A stretch of DNA of 54,345 nt. It comes from an uncultured Porphyromonadaceae bacterium (GTDB lineage Bacteria > Bacteroidota > Bacteroidia > Bacteroidales > Muribaculaceae). The notes under the pieces were generated by a model, which was given only the letters and a program-made list of their open reading frames with translations, had not been told where the DNA came from and made no database searches. The stretch lies in the NCBI GenBank assembly GCA_947177575.1, contig CAMWVA010000005.1, positions 1 through 54,345 of the forward strand, written 5' to 3'. Below, one piece after another: positions 6,116-15,974 of this stretch (position 1 is the first letter of the stretch; every line of letters begins with the position of its first letter). Position numbers and translations under genes: made by a program.

Positions 6116-8893
6116 ATGGACGAAATCAACGATAAAGATACAGATATAGAAGCTATAAACAATGATATGGCCGAGGTCGGAAGCGTAGATATAACCACTG
6201 GTGAGGTTATAGAAGCTGATACCGTTGAAGGTGAGGCCATGATTACCGACGAGGCAATGGAAGCCGAAGCGGTAGAAGCCGACAATCAGGTACCCGACTA
6301 TTTCGTACCCGGCTCCGGTGACAAAAAGACTATCCTCTCCGGCATGTTCCGCAATTGGTATCTGGAATACGCCTCATACGTTATACTCGAACGTGCCGTA
6401 CCTCATATTGAAGACGGTCTCAAACCGGTGCAACGTCGTATCCTGCACGCAATGCAGACTCTTGACGACGGACGTTACAATAAAGTTGCCAATGTCGTGG
6501 GTCACACCATGCAGTATCATCCTCACGGTGATGCTTCGATAGGCGATGCACTTGTACAACTTGGCCAGAAGGAACTGCTTATTGACACTCAGGGAAACTG
6601 GGGTAATATACTCACCGGCGATTCGGCTGCCGCTCCCCGTTATATCGAGGCGCGCCTGTCAGAATTTGCTCTTGAGACTGTGTTCAATCCGAAAATTACT
6701 GAATGGACTGTATCATACGACGGCCGTAAGCGTGAACCGGTTACGCTGCCCGTCAAATTCCCGCTGCTGTTAGCTCAGGGTGTTGAAGGTATTGCCGTAG
6801 GCTTATCATCTAAGATTCTGCCCCACAATTTCAACGAAATCATCGAAGCTGCCATAGCCTACCTGCACGACAAGCCATTCCAGCTGCTACCCGACTTTCA
6901 GACAGGTGGCTTTATGGACGTATCGCGCTACAACGACGGTGCACGCGGTGGTTCAGTGAAGGTACGTGCCAAGATAGAGAAAATAGATAATAAAACCCTT
7001 GCCATTACCGAAATACCATTCGGTAAAACAACTTCAACCCTCATCAGTTCGATACTGAGCGCGATGGAGAAAGGCAAGATAAAAATACGTAAGGTCGATG
7101 ACAATACTTCGGCTACAGCCGAAATACTTGTGCATCTACAGGCCGGTACCTCATCAGATAAAGCTATAGATGCCCTCTACGCCTTCACCGACTGCGAAGT
7201 CAGCATCTCGCCTAACTGCTGTGTCATCTGTGACCGGAAACCACACTTTATCTCTGTCAGCCAGCTGCTGCGCTTCTCGGTTGACCACACACGCGAATTA
7301 CTCAGGCGTGAACTTGAAATCCGCCTTGCAGAACTGCGCGAGGCACGACTCTTCGCTCTGCTTGAGAAAATATTTATCGAAGAGCGTATCTACAAGGATC
7401 AAGAGGTTGAAACCGCTGCTAACATGACCGCTGCTTTAGCACACGTAGACAGTCGTCTTGAACCTTTTAAAGCCGAGTTTTTCCGTCCTCTCAACCGTGA
7501 CGATCTTGTACGTCTGTGGGAGATAAAGATGGCTCGTATCCTGAAGTTCAATTCAGATAAAGCTAACGAACGAATCACCGCACTTCAGAAAGATATAGAG
7601 AAACTTACCAATAATCTCGAAAATCTGACCGAATACACAATCCAGTGGTTCCGTCACCTCGGTAAGAAATACGGTTCACACTATCCGCGCCGCACAGTGA
7701 TACGCGGCTTCGATTCTATTGAAGCCACTAAAGTGGCAGAAGCCAACAAGCGGCTCTACTTCGACAAAGAAGGAGGCTTTATAGGCACTGCCCTCAAGGA
7801 CCACAAGTTTATGTTCACCTGTTCGGATATTGACGATATTCTTATCATTTACCGTGACGGTACATATAAACTTGTCAAGGTACAGGATAAGATATATATC
7901 GGTAAGAAAGTACTGCATATAGGTCTGTTTAAGAAAGGTGACAAGCGCACCATCTATAACGTTATATACCGCAACGGAGGTAAAGAAGCATTCTCCTATA
8001 TGAAACGTTTCTTTATCACCGGTCTTACACGTGACAAGGAATATAACATTACCAAGGGTATACCGGGTTCTCGTATAGACTGGCTTACGGTCAATCCTAA
8101 CGGCGAGGCAGAGATTGTCAAGGTTGCTCTGAAAGACGAGCCCAACGAAACAATGCGGCGTCCGAGAGCTAAAGAGATAATGGTTAACTTTGCCGAACTT
8201 GACATCAAAGGCAAAGAATCGTTAGGAAATCTTGTGACCAAATATCAGATCCGAGACATAACCCTTCAGGAACGTGGCGGCAGCACGTTAGGTGGCCGTG
8301 AAGTATGGTTCGACCGTGATGTATTACGTCTCAATTATGACGGACGCGGTGAAAGTCTCGGAATATTCCAAGGTGAGGATAAAGTGCTTATCCTCACTAA
8401 GACCGGCGAATTTTTCACTTCCTCCTATTCAGACGGCAACCATTATGATGACAATATACTGCGTATAGAAAAATTTGTCCCTGATAAGGTATGGACTCTT
8501 GTTCTTTTCGATGCCGGACAGGGTTTTCCGTATCTAAAACGTTTCACTTTCGAGCCTTCGAGTCGTCCGCAACGTTTCGTGGGTAATGAGCCGACTTCGC
8601 GTATCATAATCCTTACAGACGTAGCCTTTCCCCGATTTGAGGTGCGTTTCGGTGGCAACGACGCGGTGCGCCCTGCACTTGAGATAGATGCTGACGAATT
8701 TATCGGTGTCAAGAGTTTTAAAGCCAAAGGTAAACGTATCTCCAACTTTAATATCGACTCCATTACCGAACTTGAACCCTTACGCTTCCCGGAGTCTGCG
8801 GAAACTGTCTCCGAAGAAGAACAGAAACCGGAAACTTCTTCCAGCAGACCTAAGACTATACTGGACGATCTTTTTAAAATCGACGATTTATGA
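6116..8893 (+). CDS. parC: DNA topoisomerase IV subunit A (ParC)
   Basis: Breakage-rejoining subunit of topoisomerase IV, which decatenates replicated chromosomes together with ParE (encoded at 52083). The 925-aa protein has the winged-helix/tower core with KPVQRRILHAM and the catalytic tyrosine Y176 in AAPRYIEARLSE. A coiled-coil tower region follows (about 380-500), then a C-terminal beta-pinwheel-like part from about residue 560. The short, divergent pinwheel and the neighbouring genes favour ParC over GyrA, but the two families are close. An unusual acidic N-terminal tail of about 65 residues (MDEINDKDTDIEAINND..., rich in Glu, Asp and Ala) precedes the conserved domain. The stop codon overlaps the next start (ATGA), implying coupled translation with the two downstream envelope genes. 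Confidence 0.93.
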   Translation: MDEINDKDTDIEAINNDMAEVGSVDITTGEVIEADTVEGEAMITDEAMEAEAVEADNQVPDYFVPGSGDKKTILSGMFRNWYLEYASYVILERAVPHIEDGLKPVQRRILHAMQTLDDGRYNKVANVVGHTMQYHPHGDASIGDALVQLGQKELLIDTQGNWGNILTGDSAAAPRYIEARLSEFALETVFNPKITEWTVSYDGRKREPVTLPVKFPLLLAQGVEGIAVGLSSKILPHNFNEIIEAAIAYLHDKPFQLLPDFQTGGFMDVSRYNDGARGGSVKVRAKIEKIDNKTLAITEIPFGKTTSTLISSILSAMEKGKIKIRKVDDNTSATAEILVHLQAGTSSDKAIDALYAFTDCEVSISPNCCVICDRKPHFISVSQLLRFSVDHTRELLRRELEIRLAELREARLFALLEKIFIEERIYKDQEVETAANMTAALAHVDSRLEPFKAEFFRPLNRDDLVRLWEIKMARILKFNSDKANERITALQKDIEKLTNNLENLTEYTIQWFRHLGKKYGSHYPRRTVIRGFDSIEATKVAEANKRLYFDKEGGFIGTALKDHKFMFTCSDIDDILIIYRDGTYKLVKVQDKIYIGKKVLHIGLFKKGDKRTIYNVIYRNGGKEAFSYMKRFFITGLTRDKEYNITKGIPGSRIDWLTVNPNGEAEIVKVALKDEPNETMRRPRAKEIMVNFAELDIKGKESLGNLVTKYQIRDITLQERGGSTLGGREVWFDRDVLRLNYDGRGESLGIFQGEDKVLILTKTGEFFTSSYSDGNHYDDNILRIEKFVPDKVWTLVLFDAGQGFPYLKRFTFEPSSRPQRFVGNEPTSRIIILTDVAFPRFEVRFGGNDAVRPALEIDADEFIGVKSFKAKGKRISNFNIDSITELEPLRFPESAETVSEEEQKPETSSSRPKTILDDLFKIDDL

Positions 8894-9702
8894 AACTGAA
8901 GGCTATTCTGCTGTGGCTGGCGGCGCTAATAGCTGCCGGCCTACAGCTCCGGGCCGAAGAGAACCCTGACCGTTCTGTACACAGCGTATGGGCTTTGGAG
9001 TGGGGAGCTGAAAGTGTACTTGACACTTATCTGTCTCCTTTGCGCTATCATGGTACCGGGTTGGGTCTTTCAGCCTCATGGCAGAAAAACTTCACTGCAC
9101 GCCCTGATTTATGGGTAATGCACAACGACGCGGCAGTACACGGTGCTAATACACATAATCCTGCCCATAACGCACGTATGTTTGACCTTGACATACGCTA
9201 TGACTGGGGTGTAAGCCGACGCTTCACATTACCTCGGAGTCTGCAACTGTTTGCCGGTGCTTCAACTGGTCTGCAGGGAGGAGTAATCTATCTGCCGCGC
9301 AACGGTAATAATCCTGCCAGTGCAAAAGCTGAACTGCGTCTGTCTCTGACGGCAGGTGCCGAATGGCACACCCGTCTGGGTCGTATGCCTCTGCGCCTTG
9401 TGGAAAGCGTACGTCTGCCTTCTTTGTCCGCTTTCTTCTCACCTCAGTACGGTGAGACTTACTACGAGATATATCTCGGTAACCACAAAGGCCTGGCACA
9501 TTGCGGCTGGTGGGGAAATCATTTCGCTATCGACAATCTGATAGCGGCTGATCTCGGTCTCGGACGCACTGCTCTGCGTGTAGGCTACCGTTTCGACGCT
9601 CGCACTTCGTGGGTAAACAATATCAATACACAAGTCTTTACTCATGCCTTGGTCATAGGTGTCATACCCGGTGGTCTCGGCTCAAAAACCAAACGCCAAT
9701 GA
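8890..9702 (+). CDS. DUF3316-like exported protein, probable outer-membrane barrel
   Basis: A 270-aa protein with a signal peptide (MKLKAILLWLAALIAAGLQL, then RAEE). The rest alternates hydrophobic and polar residues with aromatic-rich strands: GTGLGLSASWQKNF, MFDLDIRYDWGV, LRLSLTAGAEWHTRL, TALRVGYRFDARTSWV. This suggests a beta-barrel or beta-sandwich, and the pattern resembles Bacteroidales DUF3316 proteins; the assignment is from memory. The motif YYEIYLGNHKGL and the near-C-terminal NNINTQVFTHALVIG look conserved. It starts inside the parC stop codon (ATGA) and ends inside the start of the S41 peptidase in the same way, so the three are almost certainly co-translated. Function is unknown. 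Confidence 0.72.
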   Translation: MKLKAILLWLAALIAAGLQLRAEENPDRSVHSVWALEWGAESVLDTYLSPLRYHGTGLGLSASWQKNFTARPDLWVMHNDAAVHGANTHNPAHNARMFDLDIRYDWGVSRRFTLPRSLQLFAGASTGLQGGVIYLPRNGNNPASAKAELRLSLTAGAEWHTRLGRMPLRLVESVRLPSLSAFFSPQYGETYYEIYLGNHKGLAHCGWWGNHFAIDNLIAADLGLGRTALRVGYRFDARTSWVNNINTQVFTHALVIGVIPGGLGSKTKRQ

Positions 9703-10778
9703 TTTCTTTACGCCGTCATTTATACCGCTCTATCCGTTATGTGCTACTGACACTGACCACCACCCTTATATTACCTTCCTGCCATGAACATGAGGAATAT
9801 GCAGATGACGGTGCAGGTAATTTCTTACAACTGTGGGAAATCATTGATCAGCATTACTGCTTCTTCGAAGAGAAAGATATTGATTGGACCGAAGTTGGCC
9901 GTAAATATGCCGCACAGCTTAAAGGCACCATGACATACGACGAATATTTCAATATTCTTGCCGCTATGCTCGACGAGCTTGAAGACGGTCATGTCAATCT
10001 CTCTTCCACTTTCAACACCAGCTATTACCGTAAATGGTGGTCTGATTATCCGCAGGATTTCAACCTCCGTACGCTGCAACAGTATTATCTTGATTTCGAT
10101 TACCGTCAGACCAGCGGCATATCCTACCGTATGCTCGACGGCGAGATAGGCTATATCTACTACCCTTCTTTCTCCTCAACCGTAGGTAATACAAATCTTG
10201 ACCAGATTTTAGCTTATTTCGAGAAAAGCCGTGCCCTTATAATCGACATACGCGACAACGGCGGCGGTGCACTGACTAACATTGATACCTACGTGGCACG
10301 CTTCATAACCGAGCCGACATTAGGCGGCTATATCTGTCACAAAACCGGTCCCGGACACAACGACTTCTCCGAGCCCTATGCCATAGTCTACAAACCATGT
10401 CCGGCTAACCGTGTCAGCTATCTTGACCGCCCGATAATGCTACTTACCAACCGCAGCTGCTTCAGTGCAGCCAATGCTTTCGCCTCAGTCATGAGCCAGC
10501 TTCCCAATGTCCGTATCGTAGGTGCACGCACCGGCGGCGGCGGCGGTCTCCCCTTCTCGTCCGAACTCCCTATCGGCTGGACAGTCCGTTTCTCCGCCTG
10601 TCCTCTGTTTGACGCGGACCTCAACAGTATCGAAAACGGTATCGACCCGACCCCCGGCTACGAAGTACACTGTACCGACACCGAACTTGCCCTTGGTCAC
10701 GATGCCATACTCGACTTCGCTCTCTCCACTCTCCGCGAAGAAACTGCCGACCCATCTGAAGAAGAACAAACAAAATAA
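9699..10778 (+). CDS. S41-family peptidase lipoprotein
   Basis: Tail-specific-protease-type serine peptidase, 359 aa, likely anchored at the envelope: the N-terminus ends in a lipobox-like LPSC (Cys about residue 24). An N-terminal cap of helices covers about residues 35-95 (FFEEKDIDWTEVG; YDEYFNILAAMLDELEDGHV). The S41 core follows: ALIIDIRDNGGGALTN (about 180-195), the nucleophile serine in RSCFSAANAFA (probably S256), and VGARTGGGGGLPFSSELP. The C-terminal IDPT motif is also typical. A recognisable PDZ domain is lacking. I use the ATG at 9699 because it overlaps the upstream stop (ATGA) and starts a proper signal peptide; the in-frame GTG at 9609 would lie inside the preceding gene. Substrate unknown. 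Confidence 0.87.
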   Translation: MISLRRHLYRSIRYVLLTLTTTLILPSCHEHEEYADDGAGNFLQLWEIIDQHYCFFEEKDIDWTEVGRKYAAQLKGTMTYDEYFNILAAMLDELEDGHVNLSSTFNTSYYRKWWSDYPQDFNLRTLQQYYLDFDYRQTSGISYRMLDGEIGYIYYPSFSSTVGNTNLDQILAYFEKSRALIIDIRDNGGGALTNIDTYVARFITEPTLGGYICHKTGPGHNDFSEPYAIVYKPCPANRVSYLDRPIMLLTNRSCFSAANAFASVMSQLPNVRIVGARTGGGGGLPFSSELPIGWTVRFSACPLFDADLNSIENGIDPTPGYEVHCTDTELALGHDAILDFALSTLREETADPSEEEQTK

Positions 10779-10874
10779 TCTACGGCCAACAATGCTTAAA
10801 AGTAAGCAACTCAGCCTAATACTTTAATATAAACAATACATTTAAAATATTTTTCAAAAAAATCACCAAAAAAA

Positions 10875-10906
10875 TTTGTGTAATTAAAAAAACATCCGTA
10901 TATTTG
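10875..10906 (+). promoter_or_regulatory. Consensus promoter for the 78-aa gene
   Basis: TTTG (10875-10878) and TATATTTG (10899-10906) are separated by 20 nt, one of the best promoter matches in the window. It predicts a leader of about 40 nt before the ATG at 10950. Confidence 0.75.
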
Positions 10907-10949
10907 CGCAAAGTTTAACCCCAAGTTTAACACCTAAATTTTTTCAACC

Positions 10950-11186
10950 ATGAAAAAGAAATTTATTCTATTAGGCTGCTGTATAATTGCTGCCTTGGGA
11001 TGTTCAGCCGGAGGATATATAATAACCTCCTGTGGTGTATCTGTTCCTACTGTAGGACCTGAGACTTTTACACCTGACGATTGGGAAGCCTATCTCAACG
11101 AAGTCAATCAACATTATTGTCCTGGAAGTACTGGCGTTGCGATATACCTTAAATCACAGGAGCCTATCTGTCCAAATATCCCATAA
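10950..11186 (+). CDS. Small exported or lipoprotein-like protein
   Basis: Not recognised. The 78-aa product has a strong signal sequence (MKKKFILLGCCIIAALGC); C18 follows a lipobox-like AALG, and a second possible site is C28 in IITSCG. The mature part contains PETFTPDDWEAYLNEVNQHY and two further cysteines (C69-like positions near the end). A strong consensus promoter directly upstream supports a real gene, as does the long perfect hairpin immediately downstream (11189-11245), which makes it a short discrete transcription unit. It sits just before two GLPGLI-family genes, so a role beside that system is possible but unproven. Tiny leader-bearing proteins of this type are common in Bacteroidales. 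Confidence 0.7.
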   Translation: MKKKFILLGCCIIAALGCSAGGYIITSCGVSVPTVGPETFTPDDWEAYLNEVNQHYCPGSTGVAIYLKSQEPICPNIP

Positions 11187-11188
11187 TA

Positions 11189-11245
11189 TTAATTTATAGT
11201 ACTGTAATTTACCACTGAGTGGTAAATTACAGTACTATAAATTAA
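11189..11245. terminator. 57-nt near-perfect palindrome, probable terminator
   Basis: Two 28-nt arms (the left arm begins TTAATTTATAGTACTG) are perfect reverse complements around a single G. It lies 3 nt after the 78-aa gene and 110 nt before the first GLPGLI gene. The stem is AT-rich, longer than a normal terminator and without a clear U-run, so it may also act in RNA processing or stability. Confidence 0.6.
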
Positions 11246-11354
11246 ATAAGAGATAAAAATTCAGTTTTGTTTAATTTCCATAAGATTCTATGACAAAGTA
11301 TGGATAAACAACAATTGGATTTTTATTTCTTTAAGTTTTAAGCCATATTACATC

Positions 11355-12269
11355 ATGAAGTATATTCTCAACTTTATTCTTTTGGTAGCTACCATAACTA
11401 TTTCCGGTCTTGACATCAAGGCTCAGCTACCGCAGGAGATAATAGAAAAAGCCCAACTCCCACCTGAGGTACTGAAAAATCTACGTCCCGTAGATATGCC
11501 TATGACATGGGACAAAAGAAATTTACTTGACACCTCAGCCAATGAATTCATATACTATCATTTTCGTTATGATCCGGTTTCCGATCTGGCAATGGATAGC
11601 GAGGAGATATTACAAATAGCACCATTTATTTCCAGATATACTGACTATGGTAAATATCGCAGGGATTCTCTCAGCTATGAGTGTGCAAAAAATCTTACCT
11701 TTATGATGTTTTCAGAGTATAGTCGTATCGTAAATCAATGGCCAATAGGTCTTAAGTATTCTGTCTATACTCATCACAATAAGGAAGAGTTGGAAGTTAC
11801 AGATGCAATATCGCTGAATTATTTCCGATACTATGAGCCTGTACCGGATTTTAAATGGACACTTCATAATGATTCTATAAGACAGATAGGACCCTATACT
11901 TGCAGTATGGCCACAACTTCTTTCCGCGGACGCAATTGGACAGCATGGTACACTCCTGAAATACCTATACCACAAGGGCCATGGAAATTTTCTGGACTTC
12001 CCGGACTTATCGTAATGGTACGAGACACAGACGGAGAGCACATCTTCAAACTCCTACGTACACACACCGCAAGTAATCCGGTACTTTCACCGGATAAACT
12101 TTACAGCCGTACCGAACGCACTACCTTCAACGCCCGTAAGCGCGAATATGATGCAGATCCTATTAAAGCTTGGGAAGGCACCGCATTGATGCCAACTGAT
12201 GCAAACGGAAACCCTGTATATCCCTCAAAAGATATAAAACGTTTCGTAAATCCGATTGAAAAAGAATAA
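11355..12269 (+). CDS. GLPGLI family protein, copy 1
   Basis: A 304-aa exported protein of the GLPGLI family (TIGR01200-type), named for the motif seen here at about residues 214-219 in GPWKFSGLPGLIVMVRD. A signal peptide covers about the first 23 residues (MKYILNFILLVATITISGLD, then IKAQ). Family members are Bacteroidota proteins of unknown function, commonly encoded beside TonB-receptor-like barrels, as here. The region FKWTLHNDSIRQIGPYTC and the FRGRNWTAWYTPEIP stretch are shared almost unchanged with the next gene, indicating recent tandem duplication. Copy 1 has an extra QLPQEIIEKA-like N-terminal repeat. No strong promoter was found between the palindrome at 11189 and the ATG. Confidence 0.9.
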   Translation: MKYILNFILLVATITISGLDIKAQLPQEIIEKAQLPPEVLKNLRPVDMPMTWDKRNLLDTSANEFIYYHFRYDPVSDLAMDSEEILQIAPFISRYTDYGKYRRDSLSYECAKNLTFMMFSEYSRIVNQWPIGLKYSVYTHHNKEELEVTDAISLNYFRYYEPVPDFKWTLHNDSIRQIGPYTCSMATTSFRGRNWTAWYTPEIPIPQGPWKFSGLPGLIVMVRDTDGEHIFKLLRTHTASNPVLSPDKLYSRTERTTFNARKREYDADPIKAWEGTALMPTDANGNPVYPSKDIKRFVNPIEKE

Positions 12270-12314
12270 ATCCGATGTGACGCTGAATTAATCTAAGTAT
12301 TTAGAGCAGAACTT

Positions 12315-13208
12315 ATGAAAATGAACCTTTACACATTGATTATGACACTAACTGTAGCAATACTAAACTATGACAGTGTTATGGCTCAGCTATCCCCGGA
12401 AATAATGAAAAATCTTAAGCCTGTTGATATGCCTATGACATGGGGTCATGAAAAAGTACTTGATACATCTACCAATGAATTTATATACTATCATTTCCGT
12501 TATGACCCGGTATCTGATTTGGCACTTGATAGCGAGGAAATATTACAGGTAGGTTCCATGATTTCAAGATATGTCGATTATGGATATTACCGTTGTGACT
12601 CAATCGGTAGAGAAGGTACAGAAAAAAATATCTCCATGATGTTCTCAGAATATCAGAGTATAACCGAAAATTGGCCGACAGGGCTTAAATATTCTATTTA
12701 CACTCATCATGACAAAGACGAGCTGGAGGTGACTGACAAGATTTTTATTAATAATTTCCGCTATTCCGAACCTGTACCGGACTTTAAATGGATACTTAAC
12801 AATGACTCTGTCAGACAGATTGGACCCTACACCTGCTTTATGGCCACAACCTCCTTCCGCGGACGAGACTGGACAGCTTGGTACACTCCCGAAATACCCA
12901 TATCACTCGGGCCATGGAAATTCTCAGGACTGCCCGGACTTATCGTGATGGTACGCGACAAAGACGGAGAGCACATCTTTAAACTTCTTCGCTCAAAGGA
13001 AGCCGGAAATCCTATTCTTCTGCCCGACCGTCTTTACTGCCGCAAGGAAAGAACTGAGTTCAACGCTGCAAAGCGGGAGTATGAAGAAAATCCGTTTAAA
13101 ACTTTTGAAAGTATGGGAACAGTAGCCGTTGATGCCAACGGTAAGCCTCTTCCACCGCCGAATCCGAAAGAAAGAAAAACTTTCAGTAACCTAATCGAAA
13201 GAGACTGA
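12315..13208 (+). CDS. GLPGLI family protein, copy 2
   Basis: A 297-aa paralogue of the preceding gene, with the motif GPWKFSGLPGLIVMVRDKDG near residues 201-210. It starts 45 nt downstream of copy 1 in the same direction and precedes the TonB-receptor-like gene by 31 nt, so the three probably form one operon. The signal peptide ends near TVAILNYDSVMAQ. The two copies differ mostly in the N-terminal 20 residues, around residues 90-120, and in the C-terminal 40 residues. The central and GLPGLI regions are nearly the same. Function unknown; divergence after duplication could mean separate partners for one receptor. Confidence 0.9.
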   Translation: MKMNLYTLIMTLTVAILNYDSVMAQLSPEIMKNLKPVDMPMTWGHEKVLDTSTNEFIYYHFRYDPVSDLALDSEEILQVGSMISRYVDYGYYRCDSIGREGTEKNISMMFSEYQSITENWPTGLKYSIYTHHDKDELEVTDKIFINNFRYSEPVPDFKWILNNDSVRQIGPYTCFMATTSFRGRDWTAWYTPEIPISLGPWKFSGLPGLIVMVRDKDGEHIFKLLRSKEAGNPILLPDRLYCRKERTEFNAAKREYEENPFKTFESMGTVAVDANGKPLPPPNPKERKTFSNLIERD

Positions 13209-13239
13209 AAGATAGTAACCTTCTAATTCTGCAGTAGCT

Positions 13240-15879
13240 ATGACAAGAATAAAATTGTTGACATATCTGAGTTTAGGGATACTGCTGCAGGTGGTCACCC
13301 TAACTGTCCGTGCCGACGACAGTACAGGACAGTTGCAGGGGACCGTCAAGGCCGACGATACCGGCAAACCGTTGAAGGGTGTAATAGTCAGAATCAATGA
13401 CTCCGAGGATAAGATATTAGCCTATACACTTACCAAAAACGAGGGACAATATACACTTACTATACCAGACTCTACGGCTGGCGAACAAACAGTGACTTTT
13501 GAAAAAAACGGCTATGACCGCTTACGTTGTCCTTTAGCCACTCTGCGACGCTCGCCAGATGTCACACTCTTACCCGGAGGGCAAGCACTCCAAGAGGTGG
13601 TAGTGATGCCCTCTCCTATTATTGCACGCAAGGATACAATAATATATAGTGTTGATGCCATACGCAACGCTTCAGACCGTACCATCGAAGACGTAATATC
13701 CCATCTGCCGGGTATTAATGTCACACCGGAGGGTATTATAAAATATAATGGAGAAAGTATAAACCGTTTCTATATTGAGGGGCTCGATATGTTGCAAGGC
13801 CGTTATTCGCTGGCAACACGCAATATACGCGCCGACGATGTGGCTTCGGTAGATGTGTATCAGAATCACCAGCCGGTAAAAGCTCTTAAGGATATTGCCT
13901 TCTCGGATAAGGCCGCCTTAAATCTTAAACTTAAAAAGAAAGCATTGATACGTCCGAGCGGTTATATAACCGCCGGCGCAGGCGCAGGCTATCCTGATGT
14001 GGCATGGAAAGGAGAACTGTACGCTATGTTTCTCGCGGCACGTTCGCAGACTTTTGTAACAGCAAAAGCCACTGATTTCGGCGAGGGCTACGAACTTGAG
14101 AACCGTATTCAGGCCGGACAGCCGCAATGGGCCGGAAGTCCGCTGACAGGTATCTATCATATCTCACCGACCGTACAATCGGCACCTGTCAGCGCCTCAC
14201 GTTACACTGCCCTGACCTCACAACTCTATTCTGTAACTTCGGGTATCAAACTCTCGCAAAACACAACTTTATCGGCTACAGTCTCCTATAACAACAGCCG
14301 TACAAACTGGCACGGTATTTCGACCACCACCTATACCTCCGGCGACAAAGGCAGTGAGACTGTCATAAGTCAGGATGACCGCAGTAATGCCGATAAATAT
14401 TCCCTTCTGGCTATGTTAGGAATAGAAATAAACAGCAGCCGTCTTTATCTGTCGGAACGTGTCAATTTCCGGATAGGAGGTTCTACCGCCCACTCAACAC
14501 TGGCTAACATTCCCCCGCCCGACGTCACACAACAGACACGACTTAAACTTATAGACGTGGTAAATGACCTCGCCTTGGTGCGCCGGCACAACGGTAATGT
14601 GTTCGATTTTTACAGTACCATAGCTTTCACCTCTTTGCCACACAATTATCTATCTGTCCATTCTACCGAACAGGACTTATGGCAACATGCCATGTCCCGG
14701 AAATTTACCACGACACATTCCACATCATTTTCCAGAGCATTCGGACAACGGTTTATGAGTGGTCTGCAACTAAAACTTTACACCGATTATCTTGACCTCG
14801 ACACATATAATTCCCTCCCTGAACACTCCGATAACCGTCAGCACGGTATCAGTATAAATCTCGACGTAGGACCTTATATAGAATTAAAGAATACAAGATT
14901 TTCATGGCGTACAGATATTCCGCTTAATCTTATATGGCTTGATTTCGGCAATCTGCATCTGCCTGACGGCGAAAATACATTCCGTAAAATGTGTGTCAAT
15001 ATAGGAGTACGCTCACGCCTGAATTACCGTATCAGTTACTTTATGAAAGGCTCACTGAGTATCGGACGTAACGCTTCGACAGGCGGACTCACGAACTTTG
15101 TCGACGCACCGCTGCTAAATTCGTATAATGCCGTAAGTGTAATGGGAGACGGTGCTTTACGTCATAACAGTGCATGGTCGGCAATGATAAACTTGGAATA
15201 CACCAATGTAATAAGCGGACTGTTTGGTAACTTACGGGCCTCGGGACGACTGGCACGCTCATCGGCTTTCGCCGTCTCCAATGTCTCCGGCACCGGGAGT
15301 ACCTCAAGTATGACCATACAGCAGGCCAGTCACTCACGTACTGCCGATGCTTCGGCTACAGTAAGCAAACTTTTGGGCCGTTCGACCACACTGCGCGCAG
15401 GTATAGAAACAGCATGTATGGCCGGACGAATGATGCGCAACGCTAACGAAATGTCGTACACGAATGCCACCACAGCTTTCAATGTCAATGCCACTCTCGA
15501 CCTAAAACATTTGTCCTGTGTAATAACTCCGAAGATAACCTGCACACTTAACACATCTGTGACCGACGGCAACAGTGTGACGTTGCCCCAATACGAAGGT
15601 ATCTTACAATTAGCTGTATTTCCACACCGTTCGGTAGAGCTTAAGGTTACTCCTCTGTGGAAGATTAACCGTCTTTCGGGAGGAGAATACCGGAAATGGT
15701 TTTTCCTTGACGCCTCGGCACGTTATACATTCGGTGCGTGGCAGACAGAAGTAACGTTAGCCAATATTACCGACCGGCGTATGTACAGCGCCACATCGTT
15801 CAGTCCGCTTATGACCGCTACCACCGCTGTATGGCTCAGAGGGTTTGAGGCATTGGCTTCTGTCAAATATTCATTTTAA
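13240..15879 (+). CDS. TonB-receptor-like outer-membrane barrel with carboxypeptidase-like domain
   Basis: An 879-aa outer-membrane protein. A signal peptide (about 1-25) is followed by a carboxypeptidase-regulatory-like beta-sandwich (about 28-110; GQLQGTVKADDTGKPLKGVIV). Next is a plug-like domain (about 115-230) with DVISHLPGINVTPEGIIKYN and FYIEGLDMLQGRYSLATRN. A long beta-barrel then ends in LASVKYSF, a typical C-terminal barrel-assembly signal with terminal Phe. No separate TonB box is obvious. This subtype regularly follows GLPGLI genes in Bacteroidota, and the operon arrangement here repeats that. The substrate is unknown; neither glycan-binding SusD nor metal-binding motifs are next to it. 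Confidence 0.85.
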   Translation: MTRIKLLTYLSLGILLQVVTLTVRADDSTGQLQGTVKADDTGKPLKGVIVRINDSEDKILAYTLTKNEGQYTLTIPDSTAGEQTVTFEKNGYDRLRCPLATLRRSPDVTLLPGGQALQEVVVMPSPIIARKDTIIYSVDAIRNASDRTIEDVISHLPGINVTPEGIIKYNGESINRFYIEGLDMLQGRYSLATRNIRADDVASVDVYQNHQPVKALKDIAFSDKAALNLKLKKKALIRPSGYITAGAGAGYPDVAWKGELYAMFLAARSQTFVTAKATDFGEGYELENRIQAGQPQWAGSPLTGIYHISPTVQSAPVSASRYTALTSQLYSVTSGIKLSQNTTLSATVSYNNSRTNWHGISTTTYTSGDKGSETVISQDDRSNADKYSLLAMLGIEINSSRLYLSERVNFRIGGSTAHSTLANIPPPDVTQQTRLKLIDVVNDLALVRRHNGNVFDFYSTIAFTSLPHNYLSVHSTEQDLWQHAMSRKFTTTHSTSFSRAFGQRFMSGLQLKLYTDYLDLDTYNSLPEHSDNRQHGISINLDVGPYIELKNTRFSWRTDIPLNLIWLDFGNLHLPDGENTFRKMCVNIGVRSRLNYRISYFMKGSLSIGRNASTGGLTNFVDAPLLNSYNAVSVMGDGALRHNSAWSAMINLEYTNVISGLFGNLRASGRLARSSAFAVSNVSGTGSTSSMTIQQASHSRTADASATVSKLLGRSTTLRAGIETACMAGRMMRNANEMSYTNATTAFNVNATLDLKHLSCVITPKITCTLNTSVTDGNSVTLPQYEGILQLAVFPHRSVELKVTPLWKINRLSGGEYRKWFFLDASARYTFGAWQTEVTLANITDRRMYSATSFSPLMTATTAVWLRGFEALASVKYSF

Positions 15880-15933
15880 TCCTGTCAGAACAACTTTTTT
15901 CCTTAAAATTAATATTGGTCAGTATAAAATGTG

Positions 15934-15941
15934 TAATTTTG
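15934..15941 (+). promoter_or_regulatory. -7 box for purF
   Basis: TAATTTTG matches TAnnTTTG and lies 33 nt before the purF ATG. A TTG at 15915-15917 is at a shorter-than-usual 16-nt spacing. Confidence 0.5.
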
Positions 15942-15974
15942 TAGTCTTAGGGGAATTTATTACAGTAAGACAAG

